DNA of 64,000 nt, taken from Microbacterium oxydans. Lineage in GTDB: Bacteria > Actinomycetota > Actinomycetes > Actinomycetales > Microbacteriaceae. Made by a program: the position numbers and the translations under genes. The notes under the pieces were generated by a model, which saw nothing but the letters and a program-made list of their open reading frames with translations, searched no databases and was not told where the DNA came from. The number at the start of each line of letters is the position of its first letter. Within the stretch, counting starts at the first letter, position 1. Below are positions 44,442-52,745 of this stretch, one piece after another. Location of the stretch: NCBI RefSeq assembly GCF_000956525.1, contig NZ_JYIW01000024.1, positions 186,001 through 250,000 of the forward strand, in the 5' to 3' direction.

Positions 44442-44447
44442 GCGTCG

Positions 44448-44453
44448 AGCTTA
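44448..44453 (-). promoter_or_regulatory. -10 box of a likely leaderless promoter (ligase/polymerase gene)
   Basis: On the minus strand TAAGCT is followed by 6 nt and the GTG start. Confidence 0.45.
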
Positions 44454-44566
44454 GCCGTCGGCTCCACGGATCCGCATTCGATCCGCCTGCTGCCGACGGA
44501 TCGCGACGCGACTGCTCATCCCGCGCAGACAGAGGGCACACGCCAGCCGCCGGCGCAGCCGACCGA

Positions 44567-44572
44567 TAGGCT
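44567..44572 (+). promoter_or_regulatory. -10 of the UDP-glucose dehydrogenase gene
   Basis: TAGGCT, giving a leader of about 110 nt before the ATG at 44685. The divergent region 44442-44684 holds both this promoter and the leaderless one for the ligase. Confidence 0.4.
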
Positions 44573-44684
44573 TTCAGGCGGTGTGCGGATGCGGGAGGGG
44601 CGACGGCCTCCGGGCGCTTGGAGTGACGTTCACGGGTCGCTCAGACTCGCCCCTGTCAGAGGCCCAGATGAAGAGGACACGTTC

Positions 44685-45998
44685 ATGAAGATCTCGGTTG
44701 TCGGGTGCGGGTACCTCGGAGCTGTGCATGCTGTGTCGATGGCGGAACTCGGCCACGACGTCGTCGGTGTCGATGTCGATGCCGAGCGGATCGCGCTCCT
44801 CGCCGCTGGTACGGCGCCTTTCTTCGAACCGGAGCTGGACCAGCTGCTCGACCGCGGGCTGGCTTCCGGGCGGCTGCGGTTCACCACTTCGCCGGCGGAG
44901 GTCGCCGATGCTGACGTGCACTTCCTTGCGGTGGGCACTCCTCAAAAACAGGGTTCGCATGCCGCAGACCTGACGTATGTGGATGCCGCGTTCGAGACGA
45001 TCCTCGGCGTCGCGAAGCCCGGCTCCTTGATCGTCGGGAAGAGCACCGTGCCGGTGGGGACCGCGCAGCGCCTCGCAACGAGGCTGCCGGAGCACGGCGG
45101 GTCCGTGTCGCTCGCATGGAATCCCGAGTTCCTTCGTGAGGGCTTTGCGATCAAGGACACGCTCGAGCCTGACCGTCTCGTCTACGGCGTCGTTTCGGGG
45201 GATCAGGGTCGTGACGACGCGGAGCGCCTGGATGCGGTCTATCGAACCGCGATCACTGCGGGGACACCGCGCATCATCACCGACTACGCCACGTCGGAGC
45301 TCGTGAAGGTCTCAGCCAACGCCTTCCTCGCGACGAAGATCAGCTTCATCAACGCCATCAGCGAGATCGCCGACGTGGCTGGCGCCGACATCACGGCACT
45401 CGCCGATGCCATCGGTCAGGATGCGCGGATCGGCCGACGATTCCTCAACGCGGGAGTCGGATTCGGCGGTGGGTGTCTTCCGAAGGACATCAGGGCGTTC
45501 GCGGCGCGCGCGGAGGAGCTGGGGAAGGGAAGCTCGCTCGCTTTCCTGAACGAGGTGGACGCGATCAACCTCCGCCAGCGCCAGCGCGTCGTCGATCTTG
45601 CCGTCGAGGCTCTCGGAGGTTCTGTCAATGAGCGTCGGATCGTGATCCTCGGTGTCTCCTTCAAGCCGAACTCCGACGACGTCCGTGACTCTCCCGCGCT
45701 CGACGTCGCCGTGGCGCTGAAGGGATTGGGGGCCGACGTCGTCGCGACCGATCCCGAGGGCATCGAGAACGCCCGCCGCCGCCATCCGCAACTCTCCTAT
45801 GTCTCGTCATCGCGAGAGGCGTTGCGCGGAGCGGAGCTCGTCGTCCTGGTCACAGAGTGGCAGGAGTACCGCGATCTCGATCCGAGCGACGTGGCTTCGC
45901 TCGTCGCTCGGCCGCACATCATCGACGGCCGGAATGCACTGGACCCTCAGCGCTGGCGTGCAAGCGGCTGGACCTACCGAGGGATGGGACGTCCGTAG
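44685..45998 (+). CDS. UDP-glucose 6-dehydrogenase family protein
   Basis: 437 residues. N-terminal Rossmann fold (ISVVGCGYLGAVHAVSMAEL), SKSTVPVGTAQRL-type KSTVPVGTAQRL, central DYATSELVKVSANAFLATK, and the catalytic Cys264 in GVGFGGGCLPKD. Oxidises UDP-glucose to UDP-glucuronate, or a related UDP sugar such as UDP-ManNAc. A uronic acid would be consistent with an acidic, pyruvylated glycan. The ATG at 44685 has AAGAGGA upstream; the longer ORF from 44256 is rejected. Confidence 0.9.
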   Translation: MKISVVGCGYLGAVHAVSMAELGHDVVGVDVDAERIALLAAGTAPFFEPELDQLLDRGLASGRLRFTTSPAEVADADVHFLAVGTPQKQGSHAADLTYVDAAFETILGVAKPGSLIVGKSTVPVGTAQRLATRLPEHGGSVSLAWNPEFLREGFAIKDTLEPDRLVYGVVSGDQGRDDAERLDAVYRTAITAGTPRIITDYATSELVKVSANAFLATKISFINAISEIADVAGADITALADAIGQDARIGRRFLNAGVGFGGGCLPKDIRAFAARAEELGKGSSLAFLNEVDAINLRQRQRVVDLAVEALGGSVNERRIVILGVSFKPNSDDVRDSPALDVAVALKGLGADVVATDPEGIENARRRHPQLSYVSSSREALRGAELVVLVTEWQEYRDLDPSDVASLVARPHIIDGRNALDPQRWRASGWTYRGMGRP

Positions 45999-46020
45999 CG
46001 GTCGTCGCCTCTGCGCGCTG

Positions 46021-47163
46021 TCATCGGATGGCTCTCGAGCGGATCTGGCGGAGACCGATCCGTATCCGTTGCAGCCGGAGCGCTCGAAGACCGGCACCGC
46101 GCCCGCGCTCGGACACGGGCCCCGATCGGAGACTTTCCGCCGTCGGCCACAGAATCCTGAAGATGACTCGGGGGCGTCGTCTGAGCGGCACGATGCTGAG
46201 GGCGGCCCAGTAGACCCGGAGGGGAGAGCGCTGCAGCCTCCAACGCCAATCGAGGGGCACCTGAGCGTTCGAGTAATCGAGCTTCCGATCAGGAAATGCC
46301 AGGGGGAGCGCGCCCGCGAGCGCGTATTCGGCGCCGAAGCGCTCGGCGGTCTCGATCGCCGGCTCGCCGGCTGTGCTGAGTATCTTCGCTGCTGCCTCGA
46401 TCTTCACCTGTGCGGGCAGTTCGCCGCGCAGGGGCCTGACCTCGTTCAACGCGCTGATCACCGCGTGCAGATCAGTCGTCGGGGTTCGTACCTTCAGGCC
46501 GGCGAACTCTCGCGGCTCCGTCGCTGCGAACGCCCTTTCGAATGCAGCGGCAGGCGCCATCGTGATTCCGGGGAACCACGAATGCACGTCGACCGCGCAC
46601 CCCCATTCGCTCGCGCGGAGCGTCAAGGAATGCAGCACGCGTGTGCCGGTGAATGCGGAGAACGCCGGCGTCCAGCCCCAGTCTTCCATCGCTCGCGCGA
46701 ACCGCGTCTCGGCGCCGGGTTCGACCCAGCAGTCGACATCCCCGGAATGCACGCGGTCACGAAGGCCCTGCGCGTGGAGCGTCGGTCCCTTGATGAACAG
46801 GATTCGTGCGCCCACGTCGTCTGCGACTCGCGCAAGCAGGGCATAGACGAGCTCATGCAACGGAGCCGCGAGCCACGGAGCCGCGAGATGACGGATGCGA
46901 GCGTGGTGGTCGACGTCGCGCGAGGCGATGCCCATCTGTTCCATATCCGTGACGATGTCACGCTCATCGGCCGTCAGATCGGCATCTGCGAGCGGAGCGT
47001 CGACGAGCCTCCGCCAGAGGCGGGCGCCCTCGTCGTGCAACATGAGCGGGTCGCCTGGAGTGGTCGGCGTGACGATGATCTCGAAGGTGCCGGCTGCGAG
47101 CTCGTGCGATCGGACGTCAAGCGCACCGAAGCAGATCGCAACCCAAGAAGACACATGCGTCAT
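46021..47163 (-). CDS. nucleotidyltransferase family protein with PqqD-like N-terminus
   Basis: 380 residues. Residues 10-85 resemble PqqD (MLHDEGARLWRRLVD, then a GI at the end). The middle has the uncharacterised nucleotidyltransferase pattern FIKGPTLHAQGLRDRVHSGDVDCWVEP, with the D-x-D metal pair. Such proteins occur with HPr-kinase-like and PqqD proteins in exopolysaccharide clusters and in some lasso-peptide clusters. The matching kinase-PqqD fusion here is 7 kb away at 54188. The ATG at 47163 follows a GAGGG. It is convergent with the dehydrogenase. Confidence 0.7.
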   Translation of the reverse strand: MTHVSSWVAICFGALDVRSHELAAGTFEIIVTPTTPGDPLMLHDEGARLWRRLVDAPLADADLTADERDIVTDMEQMGIASRDVDHHARIRHLAAPWLAAPLHELVYALLARVADDVGARILFIKGPTLHAQGLRDRVHSGDVDCWVEPGAETRFARAMEDWGWTPAFSAFTGTRVLHSLTLRASEWGCAVDVHSWFPGITMAPAAAFERAFAATEPREFAGLKVRTPTTDLHAVISALNEVRPLRGELPAQVKIEAAAKILSTAGEPAIETAERFGAEYALAGALPLAFPDRKLDYSNAQVPLDWRWRLQRSPLRVYWAALSIVPLRRRPRVIFRILWPTAESLRSGPVSERGRGAGLRALRLQRIRIGLRQIRSRAIR

Positions 47164-47258
47164 TCTGTCAGACCCTCGCATCCCGCTCCGAGGACGAGGC
47201 GTGTCGGACAGAGGCCGCGAGGACGCGATGATCAGGGAACTGCGGTTGAATAGCTCTG

Positions 47259-49112
47259 ATGTCGACTTCGAACCAGACCAGAGCCAGCCTGCGCGATGAC
47301 GCAGACCGACGTGATCGGCGACGATCCCGTCGTCGCAGCATCATCTGGATCGTTGTCAGCGTCGTGATCGCGTTGCTGGCCGCCGTGCTCGTCATCGGCG
47401 GCATCGCCGTGTCGAAGGCACTCACCGTCCGCGACTCGCTGACGCCGGCCGTCCCGGTCGCCAGTGGTCTGCCGTCGAAGGTCGTCTCCGGTGATGCGGC
47501 TGGTGCAGCGGCAGACGCCGCTTCGCTCAAGAAGCTGTCCGAGAAGGCTGTGGGCCAGACGAGCGGTGCGGATTGGCGTCTCGCGGAGTGGATCCCTTTC
47601 CTGGGGCCGAACCTCGCGGCGATTCGCGTCGCCGCCGAGAGCATCGACGAGGTCGCGGATTTCGCGGTGGACTCCTTGCCGAACCTCGACCTCGCGGCGT
47701 TCCGCCCCGTCGACGGCGCAGTGGATCTCGCCGCCGTCCACCGGCTCGAGGGGATCGTCTCGGACGGCGCCGCGACGTTCGCTGCCATCGACGAGCGCAT
47801 CGACGGGACCGACCGAGGTGCGCTCATCCCGCAGGTCGACAATGCGCTCGGCACGCTCGATGATGCCGTGAGCGGCGTCGATGAGACGCTCGGGACGCTC
47901 GCGCCGATTCTCGACGTGCTCCCTGCGGCGCTCGGCGAAGGGGGAACTCGGACCTATCTCCTGATGTTCCAGGGCAACTCGGAACTGCGAGCATCCGGAG
48001 GTAATCCGGCGGCCCTCGCGCTGGTCACGGCGACAGATGGGCGCATCGAACTCACCACGCAGGCGACGAGCGTGCAGTTCGCCAACGCGCGGGCTGAGAG
48101 CATCTCCCCGCTCGACGCCGAGACGGAGAACATCTACTCTGACATCATCGGCCGCTGGATCCCCAACCTGACCGCGACGCCGGACTTCCCCACCTCCGTC
48201 GACATCATCCGCGCCTGGTGGGCCGATGAAGGGCTTCCGCCGTTCGATGACGTCATCTCGACCGATCCGGTCGCCCTCAGCTATCTGCTGAACGCGACGG
48301 GGCCGATCCCCCTTGCGACCGGGGAGACCCTGACCAGCGAGAATGCGGTGCCGCTTCTTCTGAACGAGGTGTATTTCAAGTACGGCGAGCACACGCCCGG
48401 CGTGCGAGCTGACGGGTCGGCGCAGGACATGTTCTTCGCCGCGGCCGCCGCGCAGATCTTCACGACCCTCACGAAGGGCGTCAGCAACCCGATGGCTCTC
48501 CTCGATGGACTGCGTCAGGCTTCCGATGAGGGGCGGATGAAGATCTGGTCGTCGAACGAGCAGATCGAATCCATGCTGTCCGGTACCAAACTCGCCGGAA
48601 CCCTTCCATCGAGCAACGATCCGCAGACGATCGCCGGCGTCTACTTCAACGACACCACCGGTGCCAAGACTGACTATTACGCCGACGCGAACGTCGTCTC
48701 GTCGAGCGACCAGTGCACGGCAACCGGTGCGCCGACGTTCCAGCAGACGATCACGTTCGCGAACAACATCACGCCTGAGCAGGCCTCCGGGCTGCCATAT
48801 TTCATCACGGGGCCCTTCTACAAGCCGGGTGACCTCGCCACCGACGTCGTCGTGTACACACCGGTCGGCGCGACGATCGAGTCATGGTCGGTCGACGGCG
48901 CACCCGCGACCCTGGTCTCGCAGGGTACGCACCTCGGTCGATCAGTGATCCGGCTCAGCCTCTACACGCCTCCGCAGTCGGCAGCCACGATCAACGTCAC
49001 GATGAAGGGTGCTGAGGGCAGCGTCGGCGCAGACTACGGCGCCTACGACGTCTGGACCACTCCGATGGTGCGGGAGACGCCGGTGACCGTCGAGACTCCA
49101 GGCTGCGGCTGA
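47259..49112 (+). CDS. DUF4012 domain membrane protein
   Basis: 617 residues. Basic cytoplasmic N-terminus, one membrane helix near 29-51, then a large extracellular part. The DUF4012 core is marked by LMFQGNSELRASGGNPAALAL, IRAWWADEGLPPFDDVIS and SNDPQTIAGVYFNDTTGAKTD-type NDPQTIAGVYFNDTTGAKTD. Family members are common next to actinobacterial surface-glycan clusters but have no proven function. Two cysteines near the C-terminus may form a disulphide. Confidence 0.85.
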   Translation: MSTSNQTRASLRDDADRRDRRRSRRRSIIWIVVSVVIALLAAVLVIGGIAVSKALTVRDSLTPAVPVASGLPSKVVSGDAAGAAADAASLKKLSEKAVGQTSGADWRLAEWIPFLGPNLAAIRVAAESIDEVADFAVDSLPNLDLAAFRPVDGAVDLAAVHRLEGIVSDGAATFAAIDERIDGTDRGALIPQVDNALGTLDDAVSGVDETLGTLAPILDVLPAALGEGGTRTYLLMFQGNSELRASGGNPAALALVTATDGRIELTTQATSVQFANARAESISPLDAETENIYSDIIGRWIPNLTATPDFPTSVDIIRAWWADEGLPPFDDVISTDPVALSYLLNATGPIPLATGETLTSENAVPLLLNEVYFKYGEHTPGVRADGSAQDMFFAAAAAQIFTTLTKGVSNPMALLDGLRQASDEGRMKIWSSNEQIESMLSGTKLAGTLPSSNDPQTIAGVYFNDTTGAKTDYYADANVVSSSDQCTATGAPTFQQTITFANNITPEQASGLPYFITGPFYKPGDLATDVVVYTPVGATIESWSVDGAPATLVSQGTHLGRSVIRLSLYTPPQSAATINVTMKGAEGSVGADYGAYDVWTTPMVRETPVTVETPGCG

Positions 49113-49115
49113 CCG

Positions 49116-49817
49116 CTACGGCACGGCCCAGCGCCCGAGAGGCCAGAGGATGAGTCCGACCTTGCCGACGACGTCGTCGCGCTTCATCCAGCGCCAGCAT
49201 CCGTCGTCTCCCGTCTCGAGCCTCCGGCAGCCGATCGCCGAATCCGACGAGTTGCCGCGGTTGTCGCCCAGCACGAGGTAGGAGTCCTCGGGGACGGTCA
49301 CAGCGGCGAAGCAGCGGTCGGACATCGGTGTGGTCGAGCAGTCGAGCTCGCCGGGTACGAATGCGGGGTCGTTGAAGATGTACGGCTCGTCCAGCGGCTC
49401 GCCGTGGATCATGACTTCGCCCTCGGCGCTGCAGCATTCCACGGTCTGCCCAGGACCGGCGATCACACGTTTCACGAGCGTGTGGGCGCCGGAGGGGCCG
49501 AACCCGGTGACCTCGCCGACCCAGCGGGCCGCGCTCTTCAGCCAGTTGCCGTCACCGGCGGTGTGCTCGCCCCAGGACTCGTCGGCGTCGAACACGACGA
49601 TGTCGCCCGTCGCGGGTTCTGAGCCGACATAGGCGAGCCGATTCACGAGCACCCGGTCGCCCGGCTCGAGCGTGCCCTGCATCGACTCGCTGGGCACCAC
49701 GTAGGGCTTCGCGACGAAGGTCAGGAGCAGCCCGACGACGGTGAACGCGAGCACGAGCTGGAACCAGATGCTCCCGGTGACTCGACGCCAGGTCGGGCGG
49801 GGCGTGGCTTCGCTCAT
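49116..49817 (-). CDS. lepB: signal peptidase I
   Basis: 233-residue type I signal peptidase. One N-terminal membrane helix (about 16-36), catalytic Ser45 in VPSESM, catalytic Lys116 in HTLVKRVIAGPG, and the box GDNRGNSSDS. Cysteines near 126-127 and 148 are extra. It cuts signal peptides of exported proteins. It sits between the DUF4012 and acyltransferase genes, away from the usual rplS-lepB-rnhB place, so it may be a second or dedicated copy. Confidence 0.92.
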   Translation of the reverse strand: MSEATPRPTWRRVTGSIWFQLVLAFTVVGLLLTFVAKPYVVPSESMQGTLEPGDRVLVNRLAYVGSEPATGDIVVFDADESWGEHTAGDGNWLKSAARWVGEVTGFGPSGAHTLVKRVIAGPGQTVECCSAEGEVMIHGEPLDEPYIFNDPAFVPGELDCSTTPMSDRCFAAVTVPEDSYLVLGDNRGNSSDSAIGCRRLETGDDGCWRWMKRDDVVGKVGLILWPLGRWAVP

Positions 49818-49903
49818 CGACTCGGCTCCAGATGCGGTGTGAATCCCTCGTGAACTGCCAGACTACCTTCAGGCGCTGGGGCGACCACGGAGGAGAACCG
49901 CAC

Positions 49904-50956
49904 GTGACGACGACCACAGCGACGCGCGCTCGCAGCTCCACGACTCAGCGTCTGCCTGTACCGGATGTGCTTCGAGGCATCGCGATCATCGCGATGCTGG
50001 TGGCCCACGCCGCGCCCTTCCTGCCGAACGTTCCCTGGGTGGTGCAGTTCCCGACGACGCAACTGAACGCTGTGGCCTCGCCCCTGTTCGCCCTCGTCAT
50101 GGGCATCTCGGCGCAGATCGTCTGGAACCGGAGCACGAGCATCGGAACCACGCTGTTGCAGCAGGCCGTTCGCGCTGTCATTCTCATCGTGTTCGGCGTA
50201 TGGATGGCGACGTGGGGCTCCTGGGTGGCGGTGATCCTGGCGTACCTCGGGGTCCTGCTCATCGTGGGCGTTCCATTGCTGCTGCTCCGCACGCGGACGG
50301 TGCTGATCATCGCGGCCGTCTTCCTGATCGTCAGCCAACCGGTCGTCGCCGCAGCCCGCTCCTCGGTCTGGCTGATGACGCAGCCTCCCGAGGTGCGCGA
50401 GGTCGGGGCCTGGATATTGACCGGCCCGTCGTACCGTCTCATCAACCTCGTTCCCTTCTTCCTCGTCGGGGCCGTGCTGCTTCGGCACGGTTTCCGTCGT
50501 GACCGCCTCCTCTGGGGCCTCGCGGGGCTCGCCGTCGCCGCCTACGCGGCGTCGTGGGTCGGGGAGCGTCTGGCACCGAGTGCCTCCGTTTCCGGCGACT
50601 ACCTCGACACCCTGCACGACATCGGCCTGGTCTTCGCCGTCTACGTCGTGGTCGTCCTCGCCGTGACGACACGGCGCGACGGCATCCGTCGGTTCTGGGA
50701 TGCGGTGTTCGTGCCGATCCGTGCCTGTGGGCAGCTCGCGCTCAGTCTCTATCTGCTGCATGTCGCCGTGATCGCCTGGTGGAACCTGGAGAACGGACGC
50801 CCGGTCGACAACGTGTATCTGGGGTGGGTCATCATCGTTCCCGGCATGATCCTGGTCGGTTGGCTGTGGTGGCGATTCATCGGCACCGGGCCGGTCGAGT
50901 GGCTGATGGGGCTCGCCACCGGACGGCGCAAGCGCTGGCGCACCACGCGGGGCTGA
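49904..50956 (+). CDS. acyltransferase-like multi-pass membrane protein (HGSNAT/DUF418-like)
   Basis: 350 residues, about 10 helices. The opening PDVLRGIAIIAMLVAHAAPF matches the HGSNAT/DUF1624/DUF418 superfamily, some of which O-acetylate cell-surface glycans. The substrate is unknown; proximity to the glycan locus suggests a decorating enzyme. The GTG at 49904 has GGAGGAGAA upstream and is preferred over 49832. Confidence 0.72.
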   Translation: MTTTTATRARSSTTQRLPVPDVLRGIAIIAMLVAHAAPFLPNVPWVVQFPTTQLNAVASPLFALVMGISAQIVWNRSTSIGTTLLQQAVRAVILIVFGVWMATWGSWVAVILAYLGVLLIVGVPLLLLRTRTVLIIAAVFLIVSQPVVAAARSSVWLMTQPPEVREVGAWILTGPSYRLINLVPFFLVGAVLLRHGFRRDRLLWGLAGLAVAAYAASWVGERLAPSASVSGDYLDTLHDIGLVFAVYVVVVLAVTTRRDGIRRFWDAVFVPIRACGQLALSLYLLHVAVIAWWNLENGRPVDNVYLGWVIIVPGMILVGWLWWRFIGTGPVEWLMGLATGRRKRWRTTRG

Positions 50957-50966
50957 CCGGCCTGAA

Positions 50967-51956
50967 TCAGGCGGACGGTGTCTCGGCGAGTGCCACGATG
51001 CTGTCGATGAGCAGGATCGCCTCGTCGCTGCCGAGGGCGAGTGGACCCGCCTGCGTGCCGTCCGAGCCGATCAGGGCTGCGACGGGACGTGCGATGCCCA
51101 CGTCGAGCACGGCGCCGAGGGAGCCGCCGACGTCGAGCGCGAACCGCACCCGTTCGGGGAGCGCGTGGTCGGGCGTGACGGACAGCCCCCCGTGGATGAC
51201 CTTCTGCACCACGTAGACGTCGGTGAACGGCGCGACCTGTGCCTCGACCTGATGCAGGTGCGTGAGCATGGTCGCGCACGCGTGGCAGCCGGGGGAGACG
51301 AACAGGAGCAGTCTCGCGCGGGCGCTGGGGGCCAGCACGTCGACGATCTGCGCGGTCGAGGGGATGACCACGGCACCGGCGCCGTGCGTGATCCCCGCGT
51401 CGATCGAGACTCCAGCCGATGCGCGTGCCGTCGACCAGGTCGCGAGTGCGATGAGCAGCAGCGCGATGAGTGCACCGAGGATGCTGACCGATCCTGGACC
51501 GGCTGCGAATGCGTGCGGCACGCCGGGAGGGACGCCCGTCAACGACTGGCTGAAGAAGGCTGCAAGGAGCAACGCGGCCGCGATCACAACGAGCACGACG
51601 TTGCGGGTGATGAGCCGAGGTCCGATCGCCGCCGGCAACCACTCACCGAAGCATCCGCAGTCGTCGCTCACGCCGAGGCGGTGCGCGCGGACCACGACCG
51701 CCAGGAGGGCGACCGTGAGGGCGAATGCGACGCCTGCCGCGACGATGAAGAGCCAGCCGGTGGTGACGATGAGCGAGATCGCCACGATGGATTCGACGAT
51801 GATCAGCGCAGCTGCGGCCGCGTTCGGATTCGCCACCCTGATCTGCAGCGCATCGAAGCCGGCGCGGCCGCGATCGGAGGATCGCAGCTTGCCGACCGCG
51901 CTCACAGCGAAGACCGCCGCGAGGAACAGCGCGAGCGGAACGGAGAACGCGGTCAT
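50967..51956 (-). CDS. MauE/DoxX-like membrane protein fused to a thioredoxin-like domain
   Basis: 329 residues. About five membrane helices with the MauE-type DDCGCFGEW loop after helix 3, then a soluble domain with CHAC (FVSPGCHACATMLTHLHQVE), a thioredoxin-like CxxC. MauE proteins help form disulphides in secreted proteins. It lies 88 bp downstream of the Tat-type secreted protein gene on the same strand, with a strong hairpin between. It may handle that protein or other exports. GAGGAC precedes the ATG. Confidence 0.8.
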   Translation of the reverse strand: MTAFSVPLALFLAAVFAVSAVGKLRSSDRGRAGFDALQIRVANPNAAAAALIIVESIVAISLIVTTGWLFIVAAGVAFALTVALLAVVVRAHRLGVSDDCGCFGEWLPAAIGPRLITRNVVLVVIAAALLLAAFFSQSLTGVPPGVPHAFAAGPGSVSILGALIALLLIALATWSTARASAGVSIDAGITHGAGAVVIPSTAQIVDVLAPSARARLLLFVSPGCHACATMLTHLHQVEAQVAPFTDVYVVQKVIHGGLSVTPDHALPERVRFALDVGGSLGAVLDVGIARPVAALIGSDGTQAGPLALGSDEAILLIDSIVALAETPSA

Positions 51957-51979
51957 GGTGTCCTCATTCTGAGCCACGA

Positions 51980-52011
51980 GAGCGGCCGGACCTCGAAGGG
52001 TCCGGCCGCTC
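51980..52011 (-). terminator. hairpin between the secreted-protein and MauE-thioredoxin genes
   Basis: A perfect 13-bp stem (GAGCGGCCGGACC and complement) with loop TCGAAG. It follows the minus-strand secreted-protein gene and may limit read-through. Confidence 0.65.
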
Positions 52012-52044
52012 CACAGTTCTGGCGGATCTGTGCGTGTCGTGCGA

Positions 52045-52551
52045 TCAGCTGGCCGAGCAGAGGACCAGCGTCGAGCTGACCGAACCGGCCGTCTTCGCGC
52101 CGGTGCCGGAGTACCCGGTCGGCAGTGCGGCCGCTGCGTTGAGCGTGAACGCGACCGAGATCGACAGCGTCGTGCGCGCTGCGAGCGTCGCGCCGGCTGC
52201 GAGCGGCGCCGTGAGCGTGATCTGGCGGCTGGTGGCCGAGAGCACGTTGACGTTCGCCGTGCCGCCGGTGATGCTGAAGACGCCGATGTTCGCCACGCCA
52301 CTGCCCGTGATGGTGATGGTCGTGCCGGTCGGCAGCGGCTGGGTCGCGCCAGCGGTGATCGTGAACCCCGGGCCGAGGACGCCGAGGACGCCGCAGCTGC
52401 CGGCGAGCGAGAAAGCGCCCACATCGACGACGCCGGATGCAGCGGCGAGCGGCGTTGCGACCGCGGCTGCGATGACGGGGACGGACCAGGCTGCGCCCTT
52501 GACGACGGCGCGGCGGGAAATGCCCGTGTTCTTCTTGACTTCTTCGGTCAT
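52045..52551 (-). CDS. Tat-type secreted protein, beta-rich
   Basis: 168 residues. MTEEVKKNTGISRRAVVKGA is followed by AWSVPVIAAAVATPLAAAS: twin-Arg, hydrophobic core and an Ala-x-Ala-type site. The mature part is Gly/Thr/Val-rich with repeated ITITGSG, ITGGTANVNVL and TLSISVAFTL strands, and two Cys. No enzyme motif. Many actinobacteria carry similar AWSVPVI-type exported proteins of unknown role. GAGGGAGAA lies 7 nt before the ATG. A structured leader (52600-52637) precedes it. Confidence 0.65.
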   Translation of the reverse strand: MTEEVKKNTGISRRAVVKGAAWSVPVIAAAVATPLAAASGVVDVGAFSLAGSCGVLGVLGPGFTITAGATQPLPTGTTITITGSGVANIGVFSITGGTANVNVLSATSRQITLTAPLAAGATLAARTTLSISVAFTLNAAAALPTGYSGTGAKTAGSVSSTLVLCSAS

Positions 52552-52599
52552 TCGAATGTTCTCCCTCGTGATGCAGATGCGGAAAATCCGCAGTGTCAT

Positions 52600-52637
52600 G
52601 AAGAGGCGACACGTTGTCTGCATCCCCCAGGAGCCTC
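52600..52637 (-). promoter_or_regulatory. candidate structured RNA element, copy A
   Basis: Read on the minus strand: GAGGC, then TCCTGGGGGATGC, GACA-acg-TGTC, GCCTC. GAGGC/GCCTC and GACA/TGTC both pair. Copy B (53987-54028) keeps both helices, but its inner stem is GACG/CGTC with a longer loop, so base pairing is kept while bases change. It lies 51 nt before the secreted-protein ATG. Confidence 0.55.
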
Positions 52638-52681
52638 GTTCGAGAGCCAAGTTATGGGCGCGACGAAGGGGTTTTCAGGCG

Positions 52682-52708
52682 AATGGATGAAGTCCGCGCA
52701 CTGTGCGC
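52682..52708. promoter_or_regulatory. conserved block plus palindrome, copy A
   Basis: GAATGGA followed 8 nt later by the perfect palindrome GCGCAC-T-GTGCGC (52696-52708). The same block with one palindrome mismatch is at 54073-54100. In both copies the palindrome is 59-60 bp from the RNA element. Confidence 0.55.
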
Positions 52709-52745
52709 TGATCCTGCGCGCAGCGTGCGTTGAACGGTGCTGAGG

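Noticed and set aside
44256..44684. N-terminal extension of the UDP-glucose dehydrogenase
   Set aside because: The Rossmann motif begins at the ATG at 44685, which has an RBS; the extension is antisense to the ligase start.
52600..52637. Copy A as part of a conserved plus-strand coding sequence
   Set aside because: The 4-nt indel between copies shifts the frame, so coding conservation does not explain the match.
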